DNA from: Myxococcaceae bacterium JPH2
GTDB taxonomy: Bacteria; Myxococcota; Myxococcia; Myxococcales; Myxococcaceae
Length of the DNA: 64,000 nt
Direction of reading: 5' to 3'
NCBI GenBank assembly: GCA_016458225.1
Contig: JAEMGR010000003.1
Span: 310,001-374,000, forward strand
Shown here: in pieces, positions 1 through 9,434 of the stretch
How positions within the stretch are numbered: position 1 is the stretch's first letter
Layout: each line of letters begins with the position of its first letter
Notes under the pieces: generated by a model
The model's input: the letters and a program-made list of their open reading frames with translations, nothing else
The model's database searches: none
What the model was told of the DNA's origin: nothing
Position numbers and translations under genes: made by a program

Positions 1-1568
1 AGGTACAGCGCGCGCGGCACCTCCGAGCCCAAGCCCGGCACCGACGTCAGCCGCGTCAGAAAATCACTGCGCCCCGTGGCGAGCACGCGCAGCCCACTCG
101 GTCCCTCCACCAACGCGCCCAGCGCCGAGCCCGCGAGGTGCGCCTCCTCGGGCGAGGCCAGGGTGATCAGCTCCTCCAGCTGATCCACATAGAGCACCAG
201 CCCCTCGGCCGCGCCGAGCCGCACGCGCAGCCAACGCACCAGCGAGCTTGGGTCGATGTGCATCGCCTCGGCCAGCGCCTCATCCTGCAACTGGAGCAAC
301 GGCGCCACGGCCGCGGCGAGCGCCGCCACGGGCCGCCGGCCGGGCACGAGTCGCGCGACATGCCACCGCCGTCCATCTTCCAGCGCGCCATCCGCCACGG
401 CCGGGAGGATTCCCGCGAGACACAGCGAGGACTTGCCCACGCCCGAGTCGCCTGTGATGAGCAGGAACGTCTCGGCCTTCAGCCGCTCCAGCACCGCGCG
501 CTGCTCTCGGCGCCGGCCGAAGAAGAGGGCCCGGTGCTCGGCCTCGAAGGCCTGGAGCCCGCGATAGGGATTGCCCTCGGGCACCTCGACGGTCGCGTCC
601 TCGCGGGCCAGCAACTCGAGCGCATCGAGCAGTTGCGTGGCGGAGGCGAAGCGCTCGGCGGGGTTGCGGCGCAGACACCGGTCGACCGCGGCGGCGAACG
701 ACGCGTCCACACTCGGAGCCGCTTCGGCCAGGGGGCGCACCTCGCGGGAGCGCACGACCTCGGACAGCTCGCGCCACGGCACGTCGCGAAAGGGCCCCAC
801 GCCCGCGCACAGCTCGTACAGCACGATGCCCAGCGAGTACACGTCACTGCGCGCCGTCAGCTCGTCACCGGCCCACGCCTCCGGAGACATGTAATAGGGC
901 GTGCCCACCAGCGCGCCGCGCGGGAGCGAGGGCAGGAACAATCCTCCCAGCGAGCGGGCCCCCAGCATCGCGCCCGGCTCGCTGGCCAGGTCCAGCGGCA
1001 GGCCCTGTGCGCCGAAGCCCGCGGGCCGCTTCGGCTCATCCGGCACCGCCGCGTGGTCCAGCAACTTGGCGAGCCCGAAGTCGAGCAGCTTCACCTCGCC
1101 GCCCTCGGTGAGCACCGCGTTGCCGGGCTTGATGTCGCGGTGGAGCACGCCTCGGTGATGCGCGGCTCCGAGCCCTCGCGCGAGGTCCCGTCCCATGGCC
1201 AGCGCGCGCTCCCAGGGAACGGGCCGAGGGAGCTGATCCAAGCTGACGCCCCGGATGAACTCGGACACGAGGTAGGGCTGATTCTCCAGCTGGCCCACGC
1301 GATACAGCGTCACCACGTTGGGGTGCTGGATGCGCGCCGCGGCCCGCGCCTCCACGAGAAAACGAGACAGCGCGTTGGTGCCCAGCGCGGGGATGAACTT
1401 CACCGCGACGGGGCGCTCGAGCAGCGTGTCTTGAGCCAGATACACCCGACCGGTCCGCCCCCGACCAATGGGCCGCACCAGACGGTACTCATCGAACTCC
1501 TTGGGAGGAGTCCACGTGTCGGACGAGGAGCTGGCGGCGGGTGGGCCCACACGGGGTGGCCTATACAT
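1..1568 (-). CDS. Ser/Thr protein kinase with fused P-loop NTPase, C-terminus cut by window edge
   Basis: Hanks-type kinase domain at about residues 28-300: glycine loop IGRGRTGRV (34-42), ATP lysine K57 in VAVKF, HRDIKPGN (143-150), DFG (163-165), and an activation-segment GTPYYMSPE. A second domain follows with a P-loop (GDSGVGKSS, lysine near residue 379), typical of the myxobacterial kinases that carry an AAA/STAND-type ATPase. These probably phosphorylate partner proteins in a signalling pathway; the target cannot be seen. The gene runs off the left edge after about 523 residues, so any TPR or sensor tail is missing. The start is taken as the ATG at 1568; an in-frame ATG lies 9 codons upstream (1595) and neither has a strong ribosome site. 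The kinase assignment is secure. Confidence 0.93.
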   Translation of the reverse strand, partial: MYRPPRVGPPAASSSSDTWTPPKEFDEYRLVRPIGRGRTGRVYLAQDTLLERPVAVKFIPALGTNALSRFLVEARAAARIQHPNVVTLYRVGQLENQPYLVSEFIRGVSLDQLPRPVPWERALAMGRDLARGLGAAHHRGVLHRDIKPGNAVLTEGGEVKLLDFGLAKLLDHAAVPDEPKRPAGFGAQGLPLDLASEPGAMLGARSLGGLFLPSLPRGALVGTPYYMSPEAWAGDELTARSDVYSLGIVLYELCAGVGPFRDVPWRELSEVVRSREVRPLAEAAPSVDASFAAAVDRCLRRNPAERFASATQLLDALELLAREDATVEVPEGNPYRGLQAFEAEHRALFFGRRREQRAVLERLKAETFLLITGDSGVGKSSLCLAGILPAVADGALEDGRRWHVARLVPGRRPVAALAAAVAPLLQLQDEALAEAMHIDPSSLVRWLRVRLGAAEGLVLYVDQLEELITLASPEEAHLAGSALGALVEGPSGLRVLATGRSDFLTRLTSVPGLGSEVPRALY

Positions 1569-1679
1569 CTGCCCCGAGAGGAGCAACCCGACCATGGGAG
1601 GAAGCGAGGCGCGCGAGGGCACATCCGCCGGCGTTGTCCGCTGGCCGGCAGTCGCGGTGTTCCGGGGCTCACTCCGGGC

Positions 1680-2144
1680 TCACTCGGGAGTGAAGCGCCC
1701 CTTGGCCTTGCTCGGCTTGAGCATGTCTCGAATCTTGTTCTCCAGGTCCTGCGGCAGGCAGGGCTTGGCCACGAACTCGTCCGCGCCCGCGCCCAGCGCG
1801 TTCTCCGCGTTGCCCGCCAGCACGTGGCCCGTGAGCGCCATCACCGGGATGTCTCGCGTGCGCGCGTCCTGCTTGATGCGCCGCGTGGCCTCCCAGCCAT
1901 CCATCACTGGCAGCGACAGGTCCATCAGGATGATGTCTGGCTCACCCTCTTGAGCCTTCTCCACCGCCTCCACCCCGTTGCGAGCGGTGTCGACCTCGAA
2001 GCCCACGAACTCGAGGTACTCGGCATACATCTCGCGGGCGTCGTCGAAGTCATCCACCACGAGGATTCGCTTTCGCGCGCTCGCCGAAGAGGAAGCGTCC
2101 TCACCCAGGGGAACTCCCGGAGCGGTCATGGCCGTGTTCTTCAT
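1680..2144 (-). CDS. single-domain response regulator (CheY-like receiver)
   Basis: Receiver domain with essentially no output domain. The acidic pair is in LVVDDFDD, the phospho-acceptor Asp in LMDLSLP, the switch Thr in ALTGH and the conserved Lys in VAKPC, so it should be phosphorylatable. It may relay a phosphoryl group from an unlinked histidine kinase or act by protein contact. An ATG at 2162 would add six residues; the ATG at 2144 is preferred because CGAGG lies upstream of it. It sits 110 bases upstream of the kinase start on the same strand, so co-transcription is possible but not shown. The function of the pathway is unknown. Confidence 0.9.
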   Translation of the reverse strand: MKNTAMTAPGVPLGEDASSSASARKRILVVDDFDDAREMYAEYLEFVGFEVDTARNGVEAVEKAQEGEPDIILMDLSLPVMDGWEATRRIKQDARTRDIPVMALTGHVLAGNAENALGAGADEFVAKPCLPQDLENKIRDMLKPSKAKGRFTPE

Positions 2145-2289
2145 GGAGCGAGGGCCTCGCATGTGGGGAAAAGGCGGCGCTGAATCTATTCACGCGCCGC
2201 CCAACGTGCCCACGCTCCGCGCTTCTGTGTGAGAGGCACGGCGGAGTCATCCCGTGTCCGAAATCCAACGACCGAGGCCGCAAAAGACA

Positions 2290-2321
2290 GCGCCCCCGTG
2301 GAGACATCTCCACGAGGGCGC
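2290..2321 (-). terminator. intrinsic terminator after the carboxypeptidase-like-repeat lipoprotein
   Basis: Two 15-base arms (2290-2304 and 2307-2321) are inverted repeats with one mismatch. On the minus strand the hairpin is followed by TGTCTTTTG, a short U-tract. It lies 33 bases beyond the stop codon of the upstream minus-strand lipoprotein gene and before the receiver gene, so it should separate the two transcripts. Confidence 0.8.
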
Positions 2322-2353
2322 CGGACTTCAGGCTGCGTCGCGAGCCGAAAGAA

Positions 2354-3976
2354 CTACGGGGCCGGCGTCGGGATGGGCAGCGCGGTGATGGTGGCGAACG
2401 TGAGGTCCGTCTGCTGCTGGATGCCCCACGCCGTGAGGTACACGGACGACTGCGGGCTCACGCGCTTGAACTTGATGGTGGCCGTCGGGAAGAGCAGCGA
2501 CGGGTTGAGCTGCTTGCCGCCATACGTGAACGCGAACCGCGTGGTGTAGCCCGTGGCCGGGAGCGGGAAGACCGGCGTCTCGGCGGGGGTCTTGGTCTGG
2601 ATGGGAGCGCTCGGCTCGGCCGGGAAGATCGGGAAGCCCTGGCTGAAGCCCAGCTCGCCCGGCGCGTCGCCCACCTTGTTGCTGGCGTTGAAGTCCGCGT
2701 TGAAGAAGACCTCGGACGCGACGCCCGACTCGAGCGTCATGACCTGGTTGAAGGTCACGTAGATGGGCTCGCCCGGATCCAGCAGGCCGTTGGTGCCGCC
2801 CGCGACCTCCTCGTAGTTCGCGCTGACGATGGCCACGTTGTTCGGCGGCGTGGAGACATCACCGCCGTAGAACGAGTGCGTCTGCGTGACGGAGTTGCTG
2901 CCGGAGAGCGAGGACGCGCGGATGTAGAGCTGGTACTCCTGGCCCACCGCGATGCTCTGCGCCGGGGTCACGGTGAGCACCGTGTTGCCCATGGACAGGG
3001 CCTTGTTCACCGACAGCAGCTCGCGGCCGTACTCGTCCGTCATCTGCACGACGAGCGAGGCGGGCTGGATGGGCTGGTTGAAGGAGAAGTAGAGCGAGTC
3101 ACCCGGCTTCACCAGGTTGAACTGGGGACGGTACGAGCCGCCCGAGAACGACCGGAGCGAGGAGTAGCTGATCGCCAGACCCTGGTTCGGGTCGTACGCG
3201 TACGGCAGCTCCAGCGGGTGGACGTAGCCATAGGAACCCGTCGCGATGTCCGCGCCGGAGAAGTTCCGCACGATGCCGCCCGTGTCGATGAGGCCGTCGC
3301 CGTTGGAGTCCGTCGCGTTGACGACCAGGCGATAGGAGCTGCCCAGGCGATCCATCTCATTGGGAGACGGAACCTTGTCGAAGGTGACGATGCCATCCGC
3401 GCCAGACTCGGACTCGACGACGACGGTGCTGTTGGCGCCGCCGGCGTTGCTGGAGACGATGCGGCCCGCCGTGTCGATGGACAGGGTGGCCTTCGCCTGC
3501 GCCGCCGGGCGGCCGTTCGGACCGATGAGGCCGAACTTCACCGAGCTGTCCGACGAGCCGAGGATCACGGCGCCGATGTTCGCGTTGCCGTTGTTGAGCG
3601 GCACGTTGCCGGCCGTCGACGGAACCGTCGCGGAGGTGCGCAGGGGCGCGAAGCCATTGCGCGTGAACGTCAGGAGGACCTGGGCACCGCCCGGCACGTC
3701 CGCGAACACGAAGTTGCCCGTCGAGTCCGTCGCCGCCGTCTTCGCCTGCGCCGAGCTGCCAATCGTCATCGACACCGTCACGCCATCCAGCGGCGCATAG
3801 CGGCTGTCGAGCACCTGCCCGGAAACGGTGCCCTTCGGCGTGGCCGGAGCAACCACCGAGACGTTGTTCGGGTCGTGGATGCCATCGGCGACACCGTCAC
3901 CGTTCGCGTCCGTTGGATCCTTGCCACACCCGATCGCCAGCAGCGGCACCACGGCCATCACCAGATGCTTCTTCAT
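2354..3976 (-). CDS. large lipoprotein with carboxypeptidase-like regulatory (Ig-fold) domain
   Basis: Protein of 540 residues. The signal peptide ends in a lipobox (LLAIGCG), so it should be lipid-anchored and exported. Just after the Cys is a Ca-binding-like DANGDGVADG loop, and a second DSNGDGLID loop occurs near the middle. Residues about 45-120 look like a carboxypeptidase regulatory-like beta sandwich (GTVSGQVLD, followed by a GNFVFADVPGG segment). The remainder is predicted beta-rich with Ig-like character and no catalytic motif. The ATG at 3976 is chosen because the lipoprotein signal starts there and GGCGGGG precedes it; an ATG at 4006 would add ten residues. Likely a cell-surface structural or binding protein; the substrate is unknown. 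Confidence 0.8.
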   Translation of the reverse strand: MKKHLVMAVVPLLAIGCGKDPTDANGDGVADGIHDPNNVSVVAPATPKGTVSGQVLDSRYAPLDGVTVSMTIGSSAQAKTAATDSTGNFVFADVPGGAQVLLTFTRNGFAPLRTSATVPSTAGNVPLNNGNANIGAVILGSSDSSVKFGLIGPNGRPAAQAKATLSIDTAGRIVSSNAGGANSTVVVESESGADGIVTFDKVPSPNEMDRLGSSYRLVVNATDSNGDGLIDTGGIVRNFSGADIATGSYGYVHPLELPYAYDPNQGLAISYSSLRSFSGGSYRPQFNLVKPGDSLYFSFNQPIQPASLVVQMTDEYGRELLSVNKALSMGNTVLTVTPAQSIAVGQEYQLYIRASSLSGSNSVTQTHSFYGGDVSTPPNNVAIVSANYEEVAGGTNGLLDPGEPIYVTFNQVMTLESGVASEVFFNADFNASNKVGDAPGELGFSQGFPIFPAEPSAPIQTKTPAETPVFPLPATGYTTRFAFTYGGKQLNPSLLFPTATIKFKRVSPQSSVYLTAWGIQQQTDLTFATITALPIPTPAP

Positions 3977-4111
3977 CGTCCCCGCCTTGTTTGCTTGAAT
4001 TTTCACGCCCGGGCTTCCCCCAAGGGCGCAATGGCGGACACTCTCCGACCCGGCCCTGCCGCGTCAAGACACCCACCCGAGCACGCGTCATGGGTGGTAG
4101 CATGTCGCCTC

Positions 4112-4555
4112 ATGTCGGACGTCAATTCGCCGTGCCTGGGCTGCGCCATCGTCAGCGGTACCACCCACCCCGTGGGTGGGGTCCTCGCGCGGGCCCCGGG
4201 ATGGGTCCTCCATGGCGTGGCCGGCCCCAGCCCCGTCCCTGGCTGGGTGGTCCTCTCCAGTGAGCGCCATGTGCGGGGTTGGTATGACTTGGAGGATGAC
4301 GTCGCGCGAGAACTGGGGCCGCTCACCGCGAAGGTGATGCGCGCCCAGCGCGCGGTGCTCGGCGCGGAGCACGTCTATGCCTTCGCCATCGGCGATGTGC
4401 TGCGGCACTTCCACCTGCACCTCGTCCCCCGCTACGCGGACACGCCCCAGCGGCTGTGGGGACGCGCCGCCTTTGACGCGCTCCCGGGCGATCACCTCGC
4501 CGTGGAGGAACTCGAGGCCGCCGCCCGCACGCTGGCCGCCGCGCTCGCGCGCTGA
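4112..4555 (+). CDS. HIT (histidine triad) family protein
   Basis: Protein of 147 residues with the histidine-triad signature HFHLHLVPR (HxHxH) in its C-terminal half. HIT proteins hydrolyse or transfer nucleotide phosphates (Hint or Ap4A hydrolase type); the exact substrate cannot be read from sequence. The N-terminus has a CLGC pair like the zinc site of many Hint-type members. The ATG at 4112 starts just before that pair. It is a monocistronic gene between a divergent lipoprotein and the TonB receptor. Confidence 0.85.
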   Translation: MSDVNSPCLGCAIVSGTTHPVGGVLARAPGWVLHGVAGPSPVPGWVVLSSERHVRGWYDLEDDVARELGPLTAKVMRAQRAVLGAEHVYAFAIGDVLRHFHLHLVPRYADTPQRLWGRAAFDALPGDHLAVEELEAAARTLAAALAR

Positions 4556-4734
4556 AGCACGCAGCTCCGCACGGCTTCGCTGTCAGTGCGGCCCCGTCCA
4601 CGCTTCGGTCGCGGGCCGCCCCACCTTGGATTTCGCCCTCTCGCCGTGCCTACGCTTCAGGTCGGGCACCAGACTGGCAACCTGGACCGAACATGGACCG
4701 GGCCGAGCGGAGAGGGAAGAATGGCTCGCGCCCC

Positions 4735-7611
4735 ATGTCATCGTCCCGTCTGGCTCCGTGGCTGCTCTTCGTGTTTCTCACCGCCTCCGTCCCCGCGCTC
4801 GCGGACAACACGGCGGACGAGGCGGATATCGCCTTCGAGCTGGGCAACGAGGCCTACTCCCGAGGCAGCTACACCGAGGCGCTGCGCTCGTACTTCAACA
4901 GCTACCGCCTGGTGCCCAACCGCAACGTGCTCTTCAACATCGCCCGCTGCTTCGAGGCGCTGGGGAAGTTCAACGAGGCGTACCGCTACTACAACGACCT
5001 GCTGGGTGAGAGCCTGCCGGACGAGGACGCCTCGGAGGTCGCGCGCTCGCTGGAGCGGCTGCGCCCCAAGGTCGCCCTGGTGAAGGTCACCACCAGCCCC
5101 AAGGGCGCGGACGTCTTCGTGGACCGCACGGACCTGGGCAGCCGGGGCCGCTCGCCGCAGACGCTCGCGCTGGCGCCCGGTCGCCACAAGGTGATGGTGA
5201 AGAAGGAGGGCTACCGCCCCACCGAGTCCACCGTCACCGTGGCGCGCGGCCGTGAAGTCCCGCTCGAGTTCGACTTGAGCCTCATCACCGGCGGCGTGGA
5301 GCTGACCGGCTCGCCCGAGGGCGCGGAGGTGCGCGACTCGCCCAATGGCCCCGTGCTGGCCCGCGTCCCGGGCAAGCTGCGACTGCAGCCTGGGCAGCGC
5401 GTGCTGTACCTGCGCGCGCCCGGTCATGCGCCGGGCCAGTACGTGGTGGACGTGCCCGCGGATGGCACCGCCACGCTCGCGGTGGCCCTCAACGTCCAGT
5501 CGCGTCCCACGGGCCGCGTCGTCGTCACCGCCACGCGCGACGGCGCCTCGGTGCGCGTGGACGGCAAGCCCGCGGGCTTCACTCCCGCCGTCGTCACCCT
5601 GCCCGAGGGTGAGCATGTGCTCGAGGTGGAGAGCCGCGACGTGCGGCCCCTGAAGCAGAAGGTCACCGTGGTGCCGGACCAGGAACTCAAGGTCCACGCC
5701 GACCTGCACTACGAGCCGCCGCCCGTGCGCGCCGCATCCAAGAGCCTGCTGTCCGTGGACGAGGCCCCCGCCTCCACCACCGTGCTCACCCAGGAGGAGC
5801 TGCGCGCGTTCGGCTGGCACACGCTCGCGGACGCCCTGGCCGGCGTGCGCGGCATCTTCCTCACCGACGACCGCACGTACACGTACCTGGGCGTGCGCGG
5901 CTTCTCTCCGCCAGGAGACCTCAACACGCGCGTGCTCATCCTCTGGGATGGCCACTCGATGAACGACGTGTGGGCAGGCCAGGGCTACGCGGCGCACGAC
6001 CTGAGCGTGGACCTGGACGAGGTGGAGCGCATCGAAGTCGTGCGCGGCCCGGGCAGCGCGCTGTACGGCACCGGCGCCTTCTTCGCCGTCATCAACGTGG
6101 TGCCGCGCGAGTCGCTCGGCCCGGACCGCAACCTGGAGCTCACCGGCGCGGTGGGCGCCCTGGGCGTCACGCGCGTGCACGCCACCGCCGCGTGGGAGGG
6201 CGACGACCGCTCGGTGCTCTTCAGCCTCGCGGGGATGAAGTCCGTGGGCGCGGACACCACGCGGCTGGGTGAAGGAAAGGACAACCTCGTCTCCGGCCTG
6301 GATGGCGAGAAGGCCGCCACCGGCTCCTTGCGCGCACGCCTGGGCAACCTGTCCCTGGTGGCGCATCTGCACGCCCGTTCGAAGAACGTGCCCACCGGCC
6401 CCTATGACTCGCTGGTGGGCGTCCCGGGCACGCGCGTGGAAGACCTCCGCGCCTTCACCGAGGCCCGCTACGAGCGCTCCCTGTCCGAGCGCATCACCTT
6501 GTCCCTGCGCGGAGCCGCCGACTTCAGCCGCTATCACGGCTACTTCGTCTACACCCAGGACGCCAACGGCAACTCCGAGCCCAACACCGAGGCCGGCGCC
6601 GCGGACTGGCTCACCGGCGAGGCCCGCCTGGGCTTGAGCCTGTTCGAGGGCAATCACCTCGCGGTGGGCATGGAAGGACAGGCCCAGCTCCGCGTGGACC
6701 AGAAGAGCATCGGGCCCGCGGGCAGCGCGGCGCTGGAGACGAAGCAGCGCACGCTCCTGTCGCTCTACCTGCTGGACGAGTGGCGCCTGCATCCGCGCCT
6801 CTCGCTCTCGGTGGGCCTGCGCGTGGACAAGTACCTGGACCTGGACACCGTGCCGCTCACGCCCCGGCTCGCCGTCATCGGGCGGCCCTACGACGGGGGC
6901 CTCACCAAGCTGGTGCTCGGTCGCGCCTTCCGCGCCCCGAACTATTACGAGCTGTACTTCCAGGACAACTTCGTCACCCAGCGTCCGGCGGACAACCTCA
7001 AGCCCGAGACCATCACCACCTTTGAGATTGAGCACTCGCACGACCTCACGCGCGAGCTGCGCGTGACGGTGGCCGGCTACCACAACCGCATCTCCAGCCT
7101 CATCGCCACGCTCAAGGAGAGCACGGAGCCGGCCCGCTGCGGCTCGCCCGTGGGCAGCTCGCAGTGCCTCGTCAACGTCAACGGCGACGGCACCACGCTC
7201 GCCTGGGGCGCGGAAGCCGGCCTGCACTGGCAGCCGGGCCGCTGGCTGCTCGTGGACCTGAGCTACTCCTACGTCACGCTCCGGCATACGTCGGAGGACG
7301 TGGCCGCCGCCACGCCCTCGCACCTCGCCTCGGGCCGGCTGCTGATGCCCGTGGGAGAGGGCGACCTGCGCGTGGCCACGCAGGCCACCTACGCGAGTGC
7401 CCGCCACAGCGGCCCCGGCGGCGCCGCCAGCGGCGAGGCGCTGCTCATCGGCTTCGGCGTGTCCGGCGACTACGGCCGCCTGCGCTACTTCGCCGGCGTG
7501 AACAACCTGCTGGACTCCCAATACACCGTGCCCGTGGGCGCGAACTTCGCCGCCGCGCCGGTGCCCCAGTACGGCCGCACCTTCAACTTGCAGCTCACCG
7601 GAACCTTCTGA
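4735..7611 (+). CDS. TonB-dependent receptor with N-terminal TPR and PEGA domains
   Basis: Protein of 958 residues when started at the ATG at 4735, where a clear signal peptide begins (ending VPALA). Order: TPR-like repeats (about 33-105), three PEGA-type beta repeats (about 113-180, 185-253 and 260-325; see SPKGADVFVD and RDGASVRVDGKPAG), TonB plug (about 340-455, with VRGFSPPGD and VVRGPGSALYGTGAFFAVIN), then a beta-barrel ending in Phe as outer-membrane proteins do. The role is probably TonB-driven uptake or signalling at the outer membrane; the ligand is unknown. The periplasmic TPR-PEGA extension is unusual for this family. An upstream ATG (4693) would spoil the signal peptide. The stop overlaps the next start (TGATG), so the acetyltransferase is translationally coupled. 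Confidence 0.9.
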   Translation: MSSSRLAPWLLFVFLTASVPALADNTADEADIAFELGNEAYSRGSYTEALRSYFNSYRLVPNRNVLFNIARCFEALGKFNEAYRYYNDLLGESLPDEDASEVARSLERLRPKVALVKVTTSPKGADVFVDRTDLGSRGRSPQTLALAPGRHKVMVKKEGYRPTESTVTVARGREVPLEFDLSLITGGVELTGSPEGAEVRDSPNGPVLARVPGKLRLQPGQRVLYLRAPGHAPGQYVVDVPADGTATLAVALNVQSRPTGRVVVTATRDGASVRVDGKPAGFTPAVVTLPEGEHVLEVESRDVRPLKQKVTVVPDQELKVHADLHYEPPPVRAASKSLLSVDEAPASTTVLTQEELRAFGWHTLADALAGVRGIFLTDDRTYTYLGVRGFSPPGDLNTRVLILWDGHSMNDVWAGQGYAAHDLSVDLDEVERIEVVRGPGSALYGTGAFFAVINVVPRESLGPDRNLELTGAVGALGVTRVHATAAWEGDDRSVLFSLAGMKSVGADTTRLGEGKDNLVSGLDGEKAATGSLRARLGNLSLVAHLHARSKNVPTGPYDSLVGVPGTRVEDLRAFTEARYERSLSERITLSLRGAADFSRYHGYFVYTQDANGNSEPNTEAGAADWLTGEARLGLSLFEGNHLAVGMEGQAQLRVDQKSIGPAGSAALETKQRTLLSLYLLDEWRLHPRLSLSVGLRVDKYLDLDTVPLTPRLAVIGRPYDGGLTKLVLGRAFRAPNYYELYFQDNFVTQRPADNLKPETITTFEIEHSHDLTRELRVTVAGYHNRISSLIATLKESTEPARCGSPVGSSQCLVNVNGDGTTLAWGAEAGLHWQPGRWLLVDLSYSYVTLRHTSEDVAAATPSHLASGRLLMPVGEGDLRVATQATYASARHSGPGGAASGEALLIGFGVSGDYGRLRYFAGVNNLLDSQYTVPVGANFAAAPVPQYGRTFNLQLTGTF

Positions 7612-8048
7612 TGTCCGCGCTCGACTTCATCCACCTCGACCACCCTCTGTACGCCCGCGAGCTGGACCTGCGCTTCCGCGTGCTGCGCGAGCCCCTGGGC
7701 CACACGCGCGAGCAGGTGGTGTTCCCCTTCGAGGCGCAGAGCCTGCACCTCATCGCGCACGAGGGCGGCGAGGTGCTGGGCTGCGTCCTCTTCCACCCCG
7801 AGGACGCGCACGGCGGGCGCTTGTTCCAGATGGCGGTGGCGCCGCGGCTCCAGGGGCAGGGACTGGGCGCCCGGCTGGTGCGCACGCTGGAGGCGGGCCT
7901 GCGCGAGCGAGGCTTCACGCACGTGCACCTGCACGCGCGCGCCCAGGTCGTCCCCTTCTACGAGCGCCTGGGCTACGCCGTGTCCGGCGAGCCCTTCATC
8001 GACGTGGGCATTCCCCACCGTCACATGAACAAGACGCTCGCGCCGTGA
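7611..8048 (+). CDS. GNAT-family N-acetyltransferase
   Basis: Protein of 145 residues with the GNAT acetyl-CoA motif A (QMAVAPRLQGQGLGARLV, the Q/RxxGxG/A loop) and a C-terminal VVPFYERLGYAV segment typical of motif B. It transfers an acetyl group from acetyl-CoA to an unidentified amine. It starts inside the stop codon of the TonB receptor (TGATG), so the two are co-translated, which suggests a linked substrate. It ends two bases before the stop of the convergent MFS gene. Confidence 0.88.
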   Translation: MSALDFIHLDHPLYARELDLRFRVLREPLGHTREQVVFPFEAQSLHLIAHEGGEVLGCVLFHPEDAHGGRLFQMAVAPRLQGQGLGARLVRTLEAGLRERGFTHVHLHARAQVVPFYERLGYAVSGEPFIDVGIPHRHMNKTLAP

Positions 8049-8049
8049 C

Positions 8050-9270
8050 TCACGTCGAGGGCACGGGGCGAGCCACGCTCCCTCGCCCTCGCAACAGCGC
8101 GAGCAGGCCCACCACCGACAGGGCGATGCCCACCGCGCACACGCCGCCCCAGCCGAAGCGCGCCCAGGCCGTGGTGCCCAGCCACGCACCGCTGGCGCCT
8201 CCCGCGAAGTACGACACCATGTAGAGCGTGTTGAGCCGGCTGCGCGCCGCGGGCTGGAGCGCATACACGCGCATCTGGTTGGACAGGTGGTTGCCCTGCG
8301 CCCCCAGGTCCAGCAGCACCACGCCCAGCCCGATGCCCCACAGCGAGTGGCCCATCGCCCACATCACGACGAAGGACAGCCCCAGCACGCCAATGGACAG
8401 CGCGTTGATGCGCCGGTCTCCCCCGCCCTGGTCCGAGTACCGCCCCACCACGGGCGCCATGATTGCGCCCACCATGCCCACCACGCCGAAGAGCCCCGCC
8501 ACCTGCGCGTCGTAGTGCTGCGGGAGGCTCTGGAGGTACAGGGCCAGCGTGGCCCAGAACGCGCCGAACGCACCGAACGTCACCGCGCCCAACAGCGAGT
8601 GCAGTCGCAGCGCGGGCTCGGTGCGCGCCAGGTGCCCCAGCGAGCGCATCAACTCAGGATAGGGCATGGCCGCCGCGGGTGGCTGCGCGGGCAGCGTCAG
8701 GCGCAGCAGCGCGGCGAGCGCCACCATCAGCGCCGCGGCCATCCAGAACATCGCGCGCCAGCCCAGGTGCGTGCCCACGAAGCCGGCCGCCGTGCGCGAC
8801 AACAGGATGCCGATGAGCAAGCCGCTCATCACCGTGCCCACCACGCGTCCGCGCTCGGCGGGCAAGGCCAGGTGCGCCGCGAAGGGCACCAGCAGCTGCG
8901 GAATCACCGTGGTGGCGCCCACGAGGAAGCTGGCCAACACCATCCACGCCAGACTGGGCGCCAGCGCCGCGCTCACCAACGCCAGGCTGACCAGTCCGCA
9001 CATGATGAGGATGATCCGCCGCCGCTCATGGCTGTCCCCGAGCGGGACGATGAAGAGCATCCCAATGGCGTACCCCACCTGCGTCATCGTGGGGATGAGC
9101 CCGAGCGCGCTGCCCGACGCCGCCAGGTCCCGACCGATGTCACCGAGCAGGGGCTGGTTGTAATAGAGGTTCGCGGCGGTCGCGCCCGAGGCGGCGGCCA
9201 TGAGCCACACGAGCGAGCGGCGCATGCCCGCGGACGCGACCGAAGAGGAATCTGAAGGTGTCGTGGACAT
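8050..9270 (-). CDS. MFS transporter (probable drug/metabolite exporter)
   Basis: Protein of 406 residues with about 12 hydrophobic membrane segments and a basic cytoplasmic loop between TM2 and TM3 (GDSHERRRII), the MFS motif A position. The N-terminal half contains the NLYYNQPLLGDIG segment seen in the AraJ/sugar-efflux-like MFS branch. It is likely an inner-membrane exporter; the substrate is unknown. The ATG at 9270 is preferred over 9285 because it sits closer to the first membrane helix. Convergent with the acetyltransferase gene with almost no spacer. Confidence 0.88.
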   Translation of the reverse strand: MSTTPSDSSSVASAGMRRSLVWLMAAASGATAANLYYNQPLLGDIGRDLAASGSALGLIPTMTQVGYAIGMLFIVPLGDSHERRRIILIMCGLVSLALVSAALAPSLAWMVLASFLVGATTVIPQLLVPFAAHLALPAERGRVVGTVMSGLLIGILLSRTAAGFVGTHLGWRAMFWMAAALMVALAALLRLTLPAQPPAAAMPYPELMRSLGHLARTEPALRLHSLLGAVTFGAFGAFWATLALYLQSLPQHYDAQVAGLFGVVGMVGAIMAPVVGRYSDQGGGDRRINALSIGVLGLSFVVMWAMGHSLWGIGLGVVLLDLGAQGNHLSNQMRVYALQPAARSRLNTLYMVSYFAGGASGAWLGTTAWARFGWGGVCAVGIALSVVGLLALLRGRGSVARPVPST

Positions 9271-9434
9271 GGAGAGGCCGCGCACGGATAAGCCGCGCGT
9301 GGGAGCGCTTCAAGCAAGAGTGGCGCGTGGAGCCCTCGAACCACCCCCGTCTGTCCGAGCAAGCAGCGAATGCCCCTTTGCGTGGTGCGCCTCGCGCAGG
9401 CAGGCTCTCGCCCGACCCTTTCCTCTGCCCCCTC

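Noticed and set aside
4738-7521. A long open frame of over 900 codons on the minus strand opposite the TonB receptor
   Set aside because: It is an antisense shadow created by high GC content at third positions; its predicted protein is a low-complexity His/Ala/Arg/Gly mix without motifs, while the plus strand has clear domains.
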